Part shown: one piece after another, positions 21,125 through 28,993 of the stretch | Layout of the letters: each line of letters opens with the position of its first letter | How positions within the stretch are numbered: position 1 is the first letter of the stretch | Source: JAICTV01 sp035634055 | Lineage (GTDB): Bacteria; Planctomycetota; Phycisphaerae; Tepidisphaerales; Tepidisphaeraceae | Length of the DNA: 31,755 nt | Assembly (NCBI GenBank): GCA_035634055.1 | Contig: DASQDR010000027.1 | Coordinates: 1 to 31,755, forward strand | Direction: 5' to 3' | The notes under the pieces: model-generated | Told to the model about the DNA's origin: nothing | The model's input: only the letters and a program-made list of their open reading frames with translations | The model's database searches: none | Translations under genes and position numbers: made by a program

Positions 21125-24100
21125 ATGAATTGGCGACCGCTTGGCCAGATCCGTTCCGTTGTTCCGGCCGCGCCACGTTTTGATACCGAGGCGCTCGAGC
21201 GCCGCGTGATGCTGGCGGCCCACTCGGTTGTCGCGTCGGCGACCGCCGGCCTGCACGCGCACGCCGACACCGTCGCCGCGCCCGCGCGCGTCGAGCCGAC
21301 CGCCAAGTCGGTTTTCCGCGGCGAGTTCGTCGTCACCTTCATCGACAACACTTCCCCCAACGCCGTCGCGCGCAAGCACGGCGCTAAGCACGTCCGCCAC
21401 TACGGGGACGACCCGGCGAACAAGAGCCTGATCAGCTTTGGCAAGGGGACCAACGCCAGCAGCGCCAAGAAGGCGCTGCTGCGCGACGCGCGCGTCCGCG
21501 ACGCCTACCCCGTCTACGCCGACGTCGCCGCCCCCATGGCCGACTCGCCCCAGGCGCAGGCGGACACCAACGAGTCGGAGCCGAACAACACCGTCGCCGG
21601 CGCCAACACCGTCGCGGCCTCTGCCACGCCCAACGTGATCAGCGGGAGCATGGTCGGCGGGTCGGACGTCGATTATTTCAAGTTCACCCTCGCCTCGCGC
21701 AGCGGCGTGTTCTTCGATGTTGATTCCAAGGAGACGGGGCTCAGCACCAACCTCGATACCATCCTCGAGGTCTACGAGGGCACCGGCACGAACGTCATCG
21801 AGGTCAACGACGACGGCCGCGACTTCGAGACGCTCTCGCTCAACGAAACCACCGAGACCGCGCTGGACTACGGCGACTCCTCGCTCTACCTCGACCTCGC
21901 CGCCGGCAGTTACGTCATCAAGCTCCGGGCCTACAACGGCACGAGCGGCTCGTACCAGCTCAAGCTGACGGCGGATTCCAGCTACACCGCCGGCGTGCCG
22001 GTCCTCAACAGCCTGCCCGGCGCCGCCGACACCCTCTACCTCGACTTCGACGGCCACGGCGCCACCGATCCGTACGGCACCTACAACATCCCCGCCTACG
22101 ACATCAATGGCAACGGCCTGGAGTTCTCCCCGGCCGAGCGGCTGGTGATCCAGAACGTATGGAAGGTGGTCGCTGATGCATACGCGCCGTTCAACGTCAA
22201 CGTCACCACCAGCTACGGCGGCGCCTACAACGACGGCCTGGCTTGGCGGCAGGTGATCGGCAACGGCGACGGGTCGGAGGTCAACCGCCCGAACGTGCTC
22301 GGGGTGGCGTGGAGTGGCGGCTACGCCACTGGCGGTCCCACGTACAAGACCGGCTTTACCTTTGCCAACAACTTCCACGACTACCCGGACGCCGGCGTCA
22401 GCGGCCAGATCGTCACCCATTCCATCGAGATGGGAAACACCAGCTCCCATGAAATCGGCCATGCGATGGACCTGGATCACTACTTGAACGCGGGCCCGCG
22501 GGACACGTTCATGTACACGCCCGACTTCGGCCTCTCGCGCGAGCGCTGGAGCAGCGGCACCAACGACGAGAGCGAGTTGCAGGACGACCTGGCGCGCATC
22601 TCCGCGCCCGCGAACACCTTCGGCTACCGCGCCGACGACCACGGCAACACCCGCCCCGCCGCCACCATCCTTTCCGCCGTCGGCAACAACTACAGCGCCA
22701 GCGGCGTGATCCACAGCACCGGCGACTTCGACTTCTTCCGCTTCTCCGGCTCGGGCGCCACCACGATCACGCTCGACATCCCCGAGCACCTCGGGCACCT
22801 TGATGGCGAGCTGTACCTCTACAACGCCGCCGGCACTCTCCTCCAAAGCAGCGACCTCTCCACGCGTCTGGGCGGCTCCATCTCCCTATCGCTCCCGTCC
22901 GCTGGCGACTACTACGCCGAGGTGCGCAGCGACGGCGGCTACGGCGACCTCGGCACCTATAACCTCAAGGTCGCCACCATCGTGCCCGCCACCGGCTCCA
23001 TCGCCGGCCGCGCCTTCCGCGACGTCACCTTCAACAACACCTACGAGACCGGCGGCGGCGACAGCGGCATCGGCGGCGTCACCGTCTTCCTGGACGCCGA
23101 CAACGACAGCACCCTCGACGGCGGCGAGGTCACCGCCACCACCGCCGGCGACGGCACCTTCACCTTCGCCGGCCTGGCCAACGGCACGTATCACGTCAAG
23201 CAGGTGACGCCCGCGGGCTACGTCAGCAACGCCGGCTACCCCAACACCGTCGTCAGCGGCGGCGGCGCGGTGACCGGCATCGCCTTCGGCAACTTCCCGA
23301 TCGTCTACCAGGGCGGCGTCGGCAGCGACGCGTACACCGTTCGACTGAAGGCCGGCGACGCGTCGGTTGCCGAGATCGTCGAGACCTCGAGCGGCCTGAC
23401 CTACTCCGCCGCCAAGTCACTGCTCCCGTCACTCACGTTCAACGGCAACAACGGCAACGATTCGCTGACCATCGCCAGCGACCTCGGTCCTGGCACCGCG
23501 GTCACCTTCAACGGTGGGACCAACGCCGCCTTCACCGACACGCTCCAGATCGACGCCGGCGCGCACGCCTTCGCCGCCGACGCCAACGTCACCACGGCAC
23601 GGCTGGCGCTGATCCTCAACGGCCCCACCGCCGCCGTCAGCTTCTCCGCCACCCAGCACCTCGAGCTGCTCCAGATCAATGCCGGCACCGCCACCCTCGC
23701 GGCCAACGGTTCGCGCCTGATCTCGACCGACGCGCTGACGATCACCGGCGGGAAGCTGGACCTGAAGGACAACGACCTGATCGTCCGCAGCGGCTTGCTC
23801 GGGACCTTCAACACCGGCACGTCCACCTACGGCGGCGTGCAGGGGCTGATCGCCGCCGGCCGCAACGGCAGCGCGTGGAACGGCAACGGCATCATCACGA
23901 CCATGCCCGATGCACTGACCACCCGCACCACCCTGGGCGCCGCGACGGCTGCCGGCGTCTTCAACATCGCCAACGGCGCCACCGCCACCTGGCAGGGCGA
24001 AACCGTCACCGGCGGCGCGGTCCTGGTGAAGTACACCCACGCCGGCGATGCCGACCTCACCGGGCGGATCAACGGCGACGACTACTTCCACATCGACGGC

Positions 24101-24223
24101 GCCATCGCCTCCCCCGGCGCGTCCGGCTGGCTCAGCGGCGACTTCGACTACAACGGCAAGGTCAACGGCGACGACTACTGGCTGATCGACGGCAACATCG
24201 GCAAGCAGACCGTCACCCTGTAG
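21125..24223 (+). CDS. Secreted metzincin-like metalloprotease with PPC, SdrD-like and dockerin domains
   Basis: 1032 residues. ATG 21125 has GAGGAG 5 bases upstream (ATG 21122 is adjacent). The N-terminus has the planctomycete LEPR-like export motif (DTEALERRVMLAAHS, about 21-35). Residues about 58-135 resemble an I9-type propeptide (FRGEFVVTFIDNTSPNAVAR). PPC domain about 149-287 (SEPNNTVAGA, GSDVDYFKFTL). Catalytic domain about 289-498 with zinc motif HEIGHAMDLDH (442-452: His442, Glu443, His446, His452) and a possible Met-turn at Met463 (TFMYTPD). Second PPC-like domain about 502-617. SdrD B-like domain about 622-725 (VTVFLDADNDSTLDGGEVT). Beta-rich region about 730-970. C-terminal dockerin-like pair from 975: GDADLTGRINGDDY and GDFDYNGKVNGDDY. 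It is probably an exported, calcium-dependent surface protease. It lies downstream of the NusG-like gene and ends at a strong terminator. Confidence 0.88.
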   Translation: MNWRPLGQIRSVVPAAPRFDTEALERRVMLAAHSVVASATAGLHAHADTVAAPARVEPTAKSVFRGEFVVTFIDNTSPNAVARKHGAKHVRHYGDDPANKSLISFGKGTNASSAKKALLRDARVRDAYPVYADVAAPMADSPQAQADTNESEPNNTVAGANTVAASATPNVISGSMVGGSDVDYFKFTLASRSGVFFDVDSKETGLSTNLDTILEVYEGTGTNVIEVNDDGRDFETLSLNETTETALDYGDSSLYLDLAAGSYVIKLRAYNGTSGSYQLKLTADSSYTAGVPVLNSLPGAADTLYLDFDGHGATDPYGTYNIPAYDINGNGLEFSPAERLVIQNVWKVVADAYAPFNVNVTTSYGGAYNDGLAWRQVIGNGDGSEVNRPNVLGVAWSGGYATGGPTYKTGFTFANNFHDYPDAGVSGQIVTHSIEMGNTSSHEIGHAMDLDHYLNAGPRDTFMYTPDFGLSRERWSSGTNDESELQDDLARISAPANTFGYRADDHGNTRPAATILSAVGNNYSASGVIHSTGDFDFFRFSGSGATTITLDIPEHLGHLDGELYLYNAAGTLLQSSDLSTRLGGSISLSLPSAGDYYAEVRSDGGYGDLGTYNLKVATIVPATGSIAGRAFRDVTFNNTYETGGGDSGIGGVTVFLDADNDSTLDGGEVTATTAGDGTFTFAGLANGTYHVKQVTPAGYVSNAGYPNTVVSGGGAVTGIAFGNFPIVYQGGVGSDAYTVRLKAGDASVAEIVETSSGLTYSAAKSLLPSLTFNGNNGNDSLTIASDLGPGTAVTFNGGTNAAFTDTLQIDAGAHAFAADANVTTARLALILNGPTAAVSFSATQHLELLQINAGTATLAANGSRLISTDALTITGGKLDLKDNDLIVRSGLLGTFNTGTSTYGGVQGLIAAGRNGSAWNGNGIITTMPDALTTRTTLGAATAAGVFNIANGATATWQGETVTGGAVLVKYTHAGDADLTGRINGDDYFHIDGAIASPGASGWLSGDFDYNGKVNGDDYWLIDGNIGKQTVTL

Positions 24224-24248
24224 GCGGGCCGGCGACGCGCCAATCCGT

Positions 24249-24292
24249 AAACAGCACTGCCCGCGGCGCACGCCGCGGGCAGTGCTGTTTTT
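24249..24292. terminator. Strong intrinsic terminator, possibly bidirectional, between convergent genes
   Basis: AAACAGCACTGCCCGCGG (24249-24266) pairs perfectly with its inverse complement at 24273-24290 around a 6-base loop, and TTTTT (24288-24292) follows. It begins 26 bases past the protease stop. On the other strand the stem ends in TTT, so it may also stop transcription arriving from the minus-strand gene that ends at 24479. Confidence 0.9.
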
Positions 24293-24377
24293 CCGGCAAC
24301 CCGATCGTCCGGCAGCGGTGCAATTGTTACGTAAGCCGCCGGCCAGCGGAGCCAGCGGCGTGTCATCCCGAAGCGTA

Positions 24378-24432
24378 CTCGCGAGGGATCTCGGGATCAC
24401 GAGCGACTTGCCTGCCCGAGATCCTTCGCGAG
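24378..24432. repeat. Palindromic intergenic repeat of the GTCATCCCGA...GGGATCTCGGG type
   Basis: CTCGCGAGGGATCTCGGG (24378-24395) pairs with CCCGAGATCCTTCGCGAG (24415-24432) at 17 of 18 positions plus one G.T wobble, around a 19-base loop. The flanking start TGTCATCCCGAAGCG (24361-24375) and the GAGGGATCTCGGG core resemble a dispersed intergenic repeat that I recall from several environmental bacterial phyla. Likely a REP or MITE-like element. Only one copy is visible in this window. Confidence 0.55.
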
Positions 24433-24478
24433 CGCGTCGTCGCTGGCGCGCCACTGCTACACCCAATCGCACCCCGCG

Positions 24479-27400
24479 CTAGCCGCCGAGTCGGGCACCG
24501 CACTGGGTGCAAAACTTCGTGCCCGGCTTGAGCGCTGCGCCACAGCTCGTGCAGAACTTCCCGGCAGGTTGCGCACCCGGTGCCGGCACCGCGGGGGCGG
24601 GGGCGGCGACGGGCGGGAGAGCCCGAGGGGCGGTCGCTCCGAGAGGCGCGGGGGCTGGCGCCGCCGGCGCCGCCGGGACGTTAACGGGCTCGAACGTGAC
24701 GGCCGTCGCCGTCGCCGCGTTGATCCAGAACGTTTCCTCGAACGCGCGCCCGCCGTAGCTCGTGCGGATGCGATACTTGCCCGCCGGAAGCTGCGCCCCT
24801 TCGCCGAACTTGCCTGACGCGACCTGCCGCTGCTGCTCGTCAACGACGACGTACGTCTCGGGCGTCTCGAAGACCGCCGACCGCAGCCCGCTCAGCAGCG
24901 CGTCGCCGCGCGCGGCTGGCAGGTATTGTCCGCCCGAGGCGCTTGCCATCGCCTGGAGCTGCTGGGCCCAGTCCTGTCGGTTGATGTCGAAGCCGACGAT
25001 GCGGAAGCGCGTGTGCGGGAGCTTCGCGTACGCCGCCGCCGCCGCCACCGGATCGCGCCGCGGCTGCGTGTCCTCGCCGCCATCGGTGAGCAGCAGCACC
25101 GTGACCGGGGATTCCTCGGTGCCGGCCGGGATTTCGTCTCGCGCCTGCTCGAGGCTGTAAGCCAGCGGCGTCTTGCCGCGGGCGCGCAGGCCGGCAATGA
25201 GTTGCAGCAGTTCCGGCTTCTTCACCGGCGCCATCGGCACCAGCAGCTTCGAGTCCTCGTTGGCCCCTTCCTCGATCGCGCGCCGGCGGTAGCCGTAAGC
25301 GCGCAGCGCCAACTCAGCGTTGGGCGGCAGCTCCTGGATCAGCGCCGAGAGCGCCTCGCGCGCGATCTCGAACTTGGGCTTCCCGTTCATCTCCTCCAGC
25401 ATCGAGCCGGACGCGTCGAGGATGATGTAGAGCTTCCGCCCCGGCGGCAGCGACACGCCGGTCACCAGCGTCCCCGGGCCGGCGCGCTGCGGCTCGGAGA
25501 GGCTCGGCGTGGCGCGGGTGAGGAACAGCAGCGCGAAGCTGCCGGCGATGCGCTCGTCGTCCTCCTCGCCCTGCCCCTTCCAGCGCCCGTCGGGGTGCTG
25601 GTTGCCGACGATCGCCTTGGCCCCGAGCGGGTACCACTCGTGGTCGCCGATGAACTCCGTTCCCAGGATCCGCCCGACGCGCTCGATCGAGTACAGGTAG
25701 TAGTAAAGCCAGTTGGCGCTCCCCTGCGGGTGGGTGGTGACGCTGAAGTGCGCGCTGATCCAGGCCAGCCCGCGCTCGAGGCGCTGCTGGACGGCCGGGT
25801 CGCTCTCCATGCCTAATTCGTGGCGCGAAAGCGCGAGCGCGCACACGCCTGCGCAGGTCATGCTGCCGTAGCCGCTGGAGCCGTGTTGGTAATCCCATCC
25901 GCCCTCCTGCGCCTGCCGCTCGGCGTGCGCCGCGAGCGCGCGTTGCCACAGTTCCGGCGCAGGCTTGATGCGGCTGCGGCTGGCCGAGTGCAACCCCAGG
26001 ACGGCGTACTGGGTGACAGAGTTATCGCCGTCGCCGCCCTTCTCCCAGGGGGTGGCGCGCGCGATCGGCTGCGCGACGTCCGATCCGTCCAGCGGCCGGC
26101 CGCCCGCCACGCGCAGGACCTTTTTCTCCTCGGCGACGCCGAGCAGCTTCTCGTCCATCGCAACGCCGTAGCCCCAGCTACCGCCGGGCCCCTGGTTCTC
26201 GATCAGCCAGCGCGCGGATCGGCGGAGCTGCGGGAGGAACGTCGGGTCGCCGTACGCCTCGACGAGCATGCAGAACAGCCCGATCTGGTACGTGGCGTCA
26301 ACGTTCTCCGGCTTGTAGCTCGCGAGGAACTTGCGCAGGTGCGCGTCGAACTCCGGGAACTTTTTGTGGGCACCGCTGTGAACGAGCGCCAGGGCCGCCA
26401 GGACGTGCTCGCGGTCTCGGCCGAAGGTGACTTTTCGCTCCTCGAGATCCTTGGTCTTGATGTGGTTCCAGAGGAACGCCGTGCCCTTGTCGATCGCCGC
26501 GTTGACCTGCTCTGCCGTGAGCCCGACACCGGTGAGGCCCTGTGGATTCAGGTTCGGTCGGACGGGGACGCGCGCGGGGAAGCGTTTGCCGTCGACCTCC
26601 AGAAACTCCGGCACCGCCGCCTGCGGCTTGGCGGGTTCCACCTGCGCGGGAGCATCGGGCGCGACCGGCGGCGCTCCCGGCGTAATCGGTTCCGCGGGCG
26701 CGACGGCGACCGGCGCGGCGGGCGCGGCGGGATCGGGCGCCCCCGCCGGCGCGAGCCGCGCCAGCTCGACCACCTCCGCCTTGCCCACGCCCGCGTACGC
26801 GAGGCGCGGGCGAGTCTCAGTTGTCGGCAATTGGTACGCGACCTGGAACGACCGTCGCTCGCCCGCAGGCACCCAGACCAGCTCCGCCGGCCGGTGAGCG
26901 CCGGCGCGCGTGGCGGGGTCGATGTCCTGTTGCTGCCCGGCGGCGTCGGCGATCTTGAGCTGTTGGGCCGTCTGGAACATCTCGCCGTCGCGGCCGCGGT
27001 TGTTGACCGTCACGTCGAGCACAACGAACCGCTTGCCCGCGCCCGCCTTCACGTCAGCAAAGCTTTCGGTGGCGCGCTGGCCGGTGACGTTGACGACGAA
27101 GGGTTCGTCGTTGATCGAAGCGATCGCCTTGGGAGTCGCCAGCCGCGGAGCAGCGCCCTCGATGGGCAGCGTCACGCCGCGCGGGCGGAGGACCTTGCCG
27201 TCGGGCGTCCGCGCGTTGGGGAAGTCGCAACGCAGCGCGAGCGACTTCGCGTCCTTAGGCGCGAGGAAGACGACGCGACCGCCGGTAAGGACGTCCGGCA
27301 GGAAACGCGGCGCCTCGCCCAGCGTCGTCTGCTTCGCCTCGGGCACGTAACCGAACTCGCCGTCGGCCAGGAGCTGGAGGTACTTACGACTGTCGGTCCA

Positions 27401-28993
27401 ATCGGCGACGGTGCCGACCTGCGTCTTGGTCCCAGGTCGCGCCTTCGGGTCGAACGCGGTAGCGTCGGCGGGATAGGTGAACTGGCTGCGGGCGCGGACG
27501 TCGAAGGAGACGAACTGCATGCCCGCAGGCGCCTTCTCGCCCGCGAAGTCATCGGCCTTTCTCACGTCGAACACGCCGATCTCCACGACCTCGTTCTTCG
27601 CCAGCGGCGACGCCGGTTGCTCGGCCGGCGTTGGCTCGTTCGCCGGACGCGCCAGCACCGGCAGCACTGCGTGGCCGTGCGCGTAGTCGTACAGCCGCAG
27701 CGCCAGATCGCGCGGCGGAGCGGCGGCGTCAACCTCATAGACCAGCTTCCCGCCCGCCGTCGAGCCGGCGCGCGGCAGCATCAGCTCGTCGGTGGAAAGC
27801 ATGCCGGCCGCGCCGTCCAAGGGCACCGGCAGCAGCACGCGCCGCGAATCCGCGACCAGGTAGAGGTGGTCTGACAGCTTCTGCATCTGGTACGCCACCG
27901 GCACCTGCTGGTCGCGCACGACGGCCGGCGTCAGCACGTTGCGGAACTGCACGTCCAGCACGAGGAACTTCCGCCCGGCGGGCGCGGCGTGGCCGGCGAA
28001 GTTGTCGAAGACGCCCGCGGAGCGCAGCGTGATGACCGCCGCGCGGTTGGTGGCGGTCAGCCCCACCGGCGTGAGGCGGTTCGTCTCAAGGGACGTGGGC
28101 GGGCCCTTCGACGCCGGTGGCACGACCTCCGTCAACTGCGGGAGCTTCGGGCCCAAGGCGTAGCGGGACGCGAGCTCCTGGTACGCCTGTGAAACCTCGA
28201 CCGGCGCGTCGAGGCGGAGGCCGAACCCCGGCTTGGTGGCATCGCCCGGCAGCACGCCCAGCGCCTGCCCGCCGGGCGGAGCGCGGAGCACGCGCGGCAG
28301 CGACGGCACGCCCGTCGCGCCGCCGCCGCGGCCGGAGACGATCATCGCATCGATCTGCGGGAACTGCTTCATCCAGGCCGCCGCCTCCGACAGCGGCGCG
28401 TCCGCCAGCACCACCAAGGCGTCAACATTCCCCGCGTCGGTGAGTGCCCTGGTGATGGCCGCGGGCGGCTCGGCGTACTGCAAGTTGGGCAGCGGCTTGG
28501 CGAAATAAGCGGACCGCGTCGCGATGCCGATCACGGCAACGCGCTTCCCGTCGCGCTCGATCAGGGCGTGGGATTTCCAGGGCGTTGCACTGCCGAGCGA
28601 GAAGCTCGCGGAGACGAAGTTCGCCTTGGCCGATCCGAGTGCGGCCGCGAGGGCGGCGGCGTCGCCGGTGAGGTCACGATGCGCGAGATTGACGATCTCA
28701 AAGCCGGCCGCGTCCGCCAGCGCCACGGCCTGCGCGGCCTGCTGCGCCGGATCAGCGCTGGTGGTCGAAGCGAACGCGCCGCCCGTAATCACCAGCAGCC
28801 CGTCGCCCGCGCCGACTTCGGCCGGAAGCCGCTGCCGGCCGAGCTGCGCGACGCGCCAATCAGCAACGTCGCTGGCCGCCGCGATCGTTGGCGTCGGGCG
28901 CGCCGCGAGCGCGACTTGCGCAAAGCTCGCGCACATCACGGCGATGCTCAGGATGGCGGTGGGGAAACTCACGTGCTTGCGATCCATCGGCAT
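24479..28993 (-). CDS. Exported chimera: inactive phosphatase fold, three beta-domains, alpha/alpha toroid, vWA, double zinc ribbon
   Basis: 1504 residues from ATG 28993 (GTG 28996 is one codon earlier; GTGATG cluster over the preceding stop). Signal peptide about 1-31 (PTAILSIAVMCASFAQVALA). Residues about 64-265 follow the 5'-nucleotidase/metallophosphatase chain order, but the metal-binding positions look lost (NLAHRDL, VLADAP and VSGRGGG where GNHEFD, LSHLG and GGHTH would stand). Three DUF4352-like domains begin near 315, 465 and 640 (FAGHAAPAGRKFLVLDV, FAGEKAPAGMQFVSFDV, FADVKAGAGKRFVVLDV). A Pro/Ala linker (about 748-790) follows. A squalene-cyclase/prenyltransferase-like toroid at about 828-1165 has QW-type motifs (NQGPGGSWGYG, QAQEGGWDYQHG, NQHPDGRWKG). 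The vWA at about 1184-1368 has MIDAS DASGS, GKTPLAYS and LLTDGGED. Two CxxC pairs end the protein (FCTSCG, FCTQCG). Probably a periplasmic or surface scaffold; function unknown. Confidence 0.8.
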   Translation of the reverse strand: MPMDRKHVSFPTAILSIAVMCASFAQVALAARPTPTIAAASDVADWRVAQLGRQRLPAEVGAGDGLLVITGGAFASTTSADPAQQAAQAVALADAAGFEIVNLAHRDLTGDAAALAAALGSAKANFVSASFSLGSATPWKSHALIERDGKRVAVIGIATRSAYFAKPLPNLQYAEPPAAITRALTDAGNVDALVVLADAPLSEAAAWMKQFPQIDAMIVSGRGGGATGVPSLPRVLRAPPGGQALGVLPGDATKPGFGLRLDAPVEVSQAYQELASRYALGPKLPQLTEVVPPASKGPPTSLETNRLTPVGLTATNRAAVITLRSAGVFDNFAGHAAPAGRKFLVLDVQFRNVLTPAVVRDQQVPVAYQMQKLSDHLYLVADSRRVLLPVPLDGAAGMLSTDELMLPRAGSTAGGKLVYEVDAAAPPRDLALRLYDYAHGHAVLPVLARPANEPTPAEQPASPLAKNEVVEIGVFDVRKADDFAGEKAPAGMQFVSFDVRARSQFTYPADATAFDPKARPGTKTQVGTVADWTDSRKYLQLLADGEFGYVPEAKQTTLGEAPRFLPDVLTGGRVVFLAPKDAKSLALRCDFPNARTPDGKVLRPRGVTLPIEGAAPRLATPKAIASINDEPFVVNVTGQRATESFADVKAGAGKRFVVLDVTVNNRGRDGEMFQTAQQLKIADAAGQQQDIDPATRAGAHRPAELVWVPAGERRSFQVAYQLPTTETRPRLAYAGVGKAEVVELARLAPAGAPDPAAPAAPVAVAPAEPITPGAPPVAPDAPAQVEPAKPQAAVPEFLEVDGKRFPARVPVRPNLNPQGLTGVGLTAEQVNAAIDKGTAFLWNHIKTKDLEERKVTFGRDREHVLAALALVHSGAHKKFPEFDAHLRKFLASYKPENVDATYQIGLFCMLVEAYGDPTFLPQLRRSARWLIENQGPGGSWGYGVAMDEKLLGVAEEKKVLRVAGGRPLDGSDVAQPIARATPWEKGGDGDNSVTQYAVLGLHSASRSRIKPAPELWQRALAAHAERQAQEGGWDYQHGSSGYGSMTCAGVCALALSRHELGMESDPAVQQRLERGLAWISAHFSVTTHPQGSANWLYYYLYSIERVGRILGTEFIGDHEWYPLGAKAIVGNQHPDGRWKGQGEEDDERIAGSFALLFLTRATPSLSEPQRAGPGTLVTGVSLPPGRKLYIILDASGSMLEEMNGKPKFEIAREALSALIQELPPNAELALRAYGYRRRAIEEGANEDSKLLVPMAPVKKPELLQLIAGLRARGKTPLAYSLEQARDEIPAGTEESPVTVLLLTDGGEDTQPRRDPVAAAAAYAKLPHTRFRIVGFDINRQDWAQQLQAMASASGGQYLPAARGDALLSGLRSAVFETPETYVVVDEQQRQVASGKFGEGAQLPAGKYRIRTSYGGRAFEETFWINAATATAVTFEPVNVPAAPAAPAPAPLGATAPRALPPVAAPAPAVPAPGAQPAGKFCTSCGAALKPGTKFCTQCGARLGG

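Noticed and set aside
25820..27874. 684-codon plus-strand open frame
   Set aside because: Antisense to the toroid/vWA gene; Arg-rich low-complexity product, no Shine-Dalgarno.
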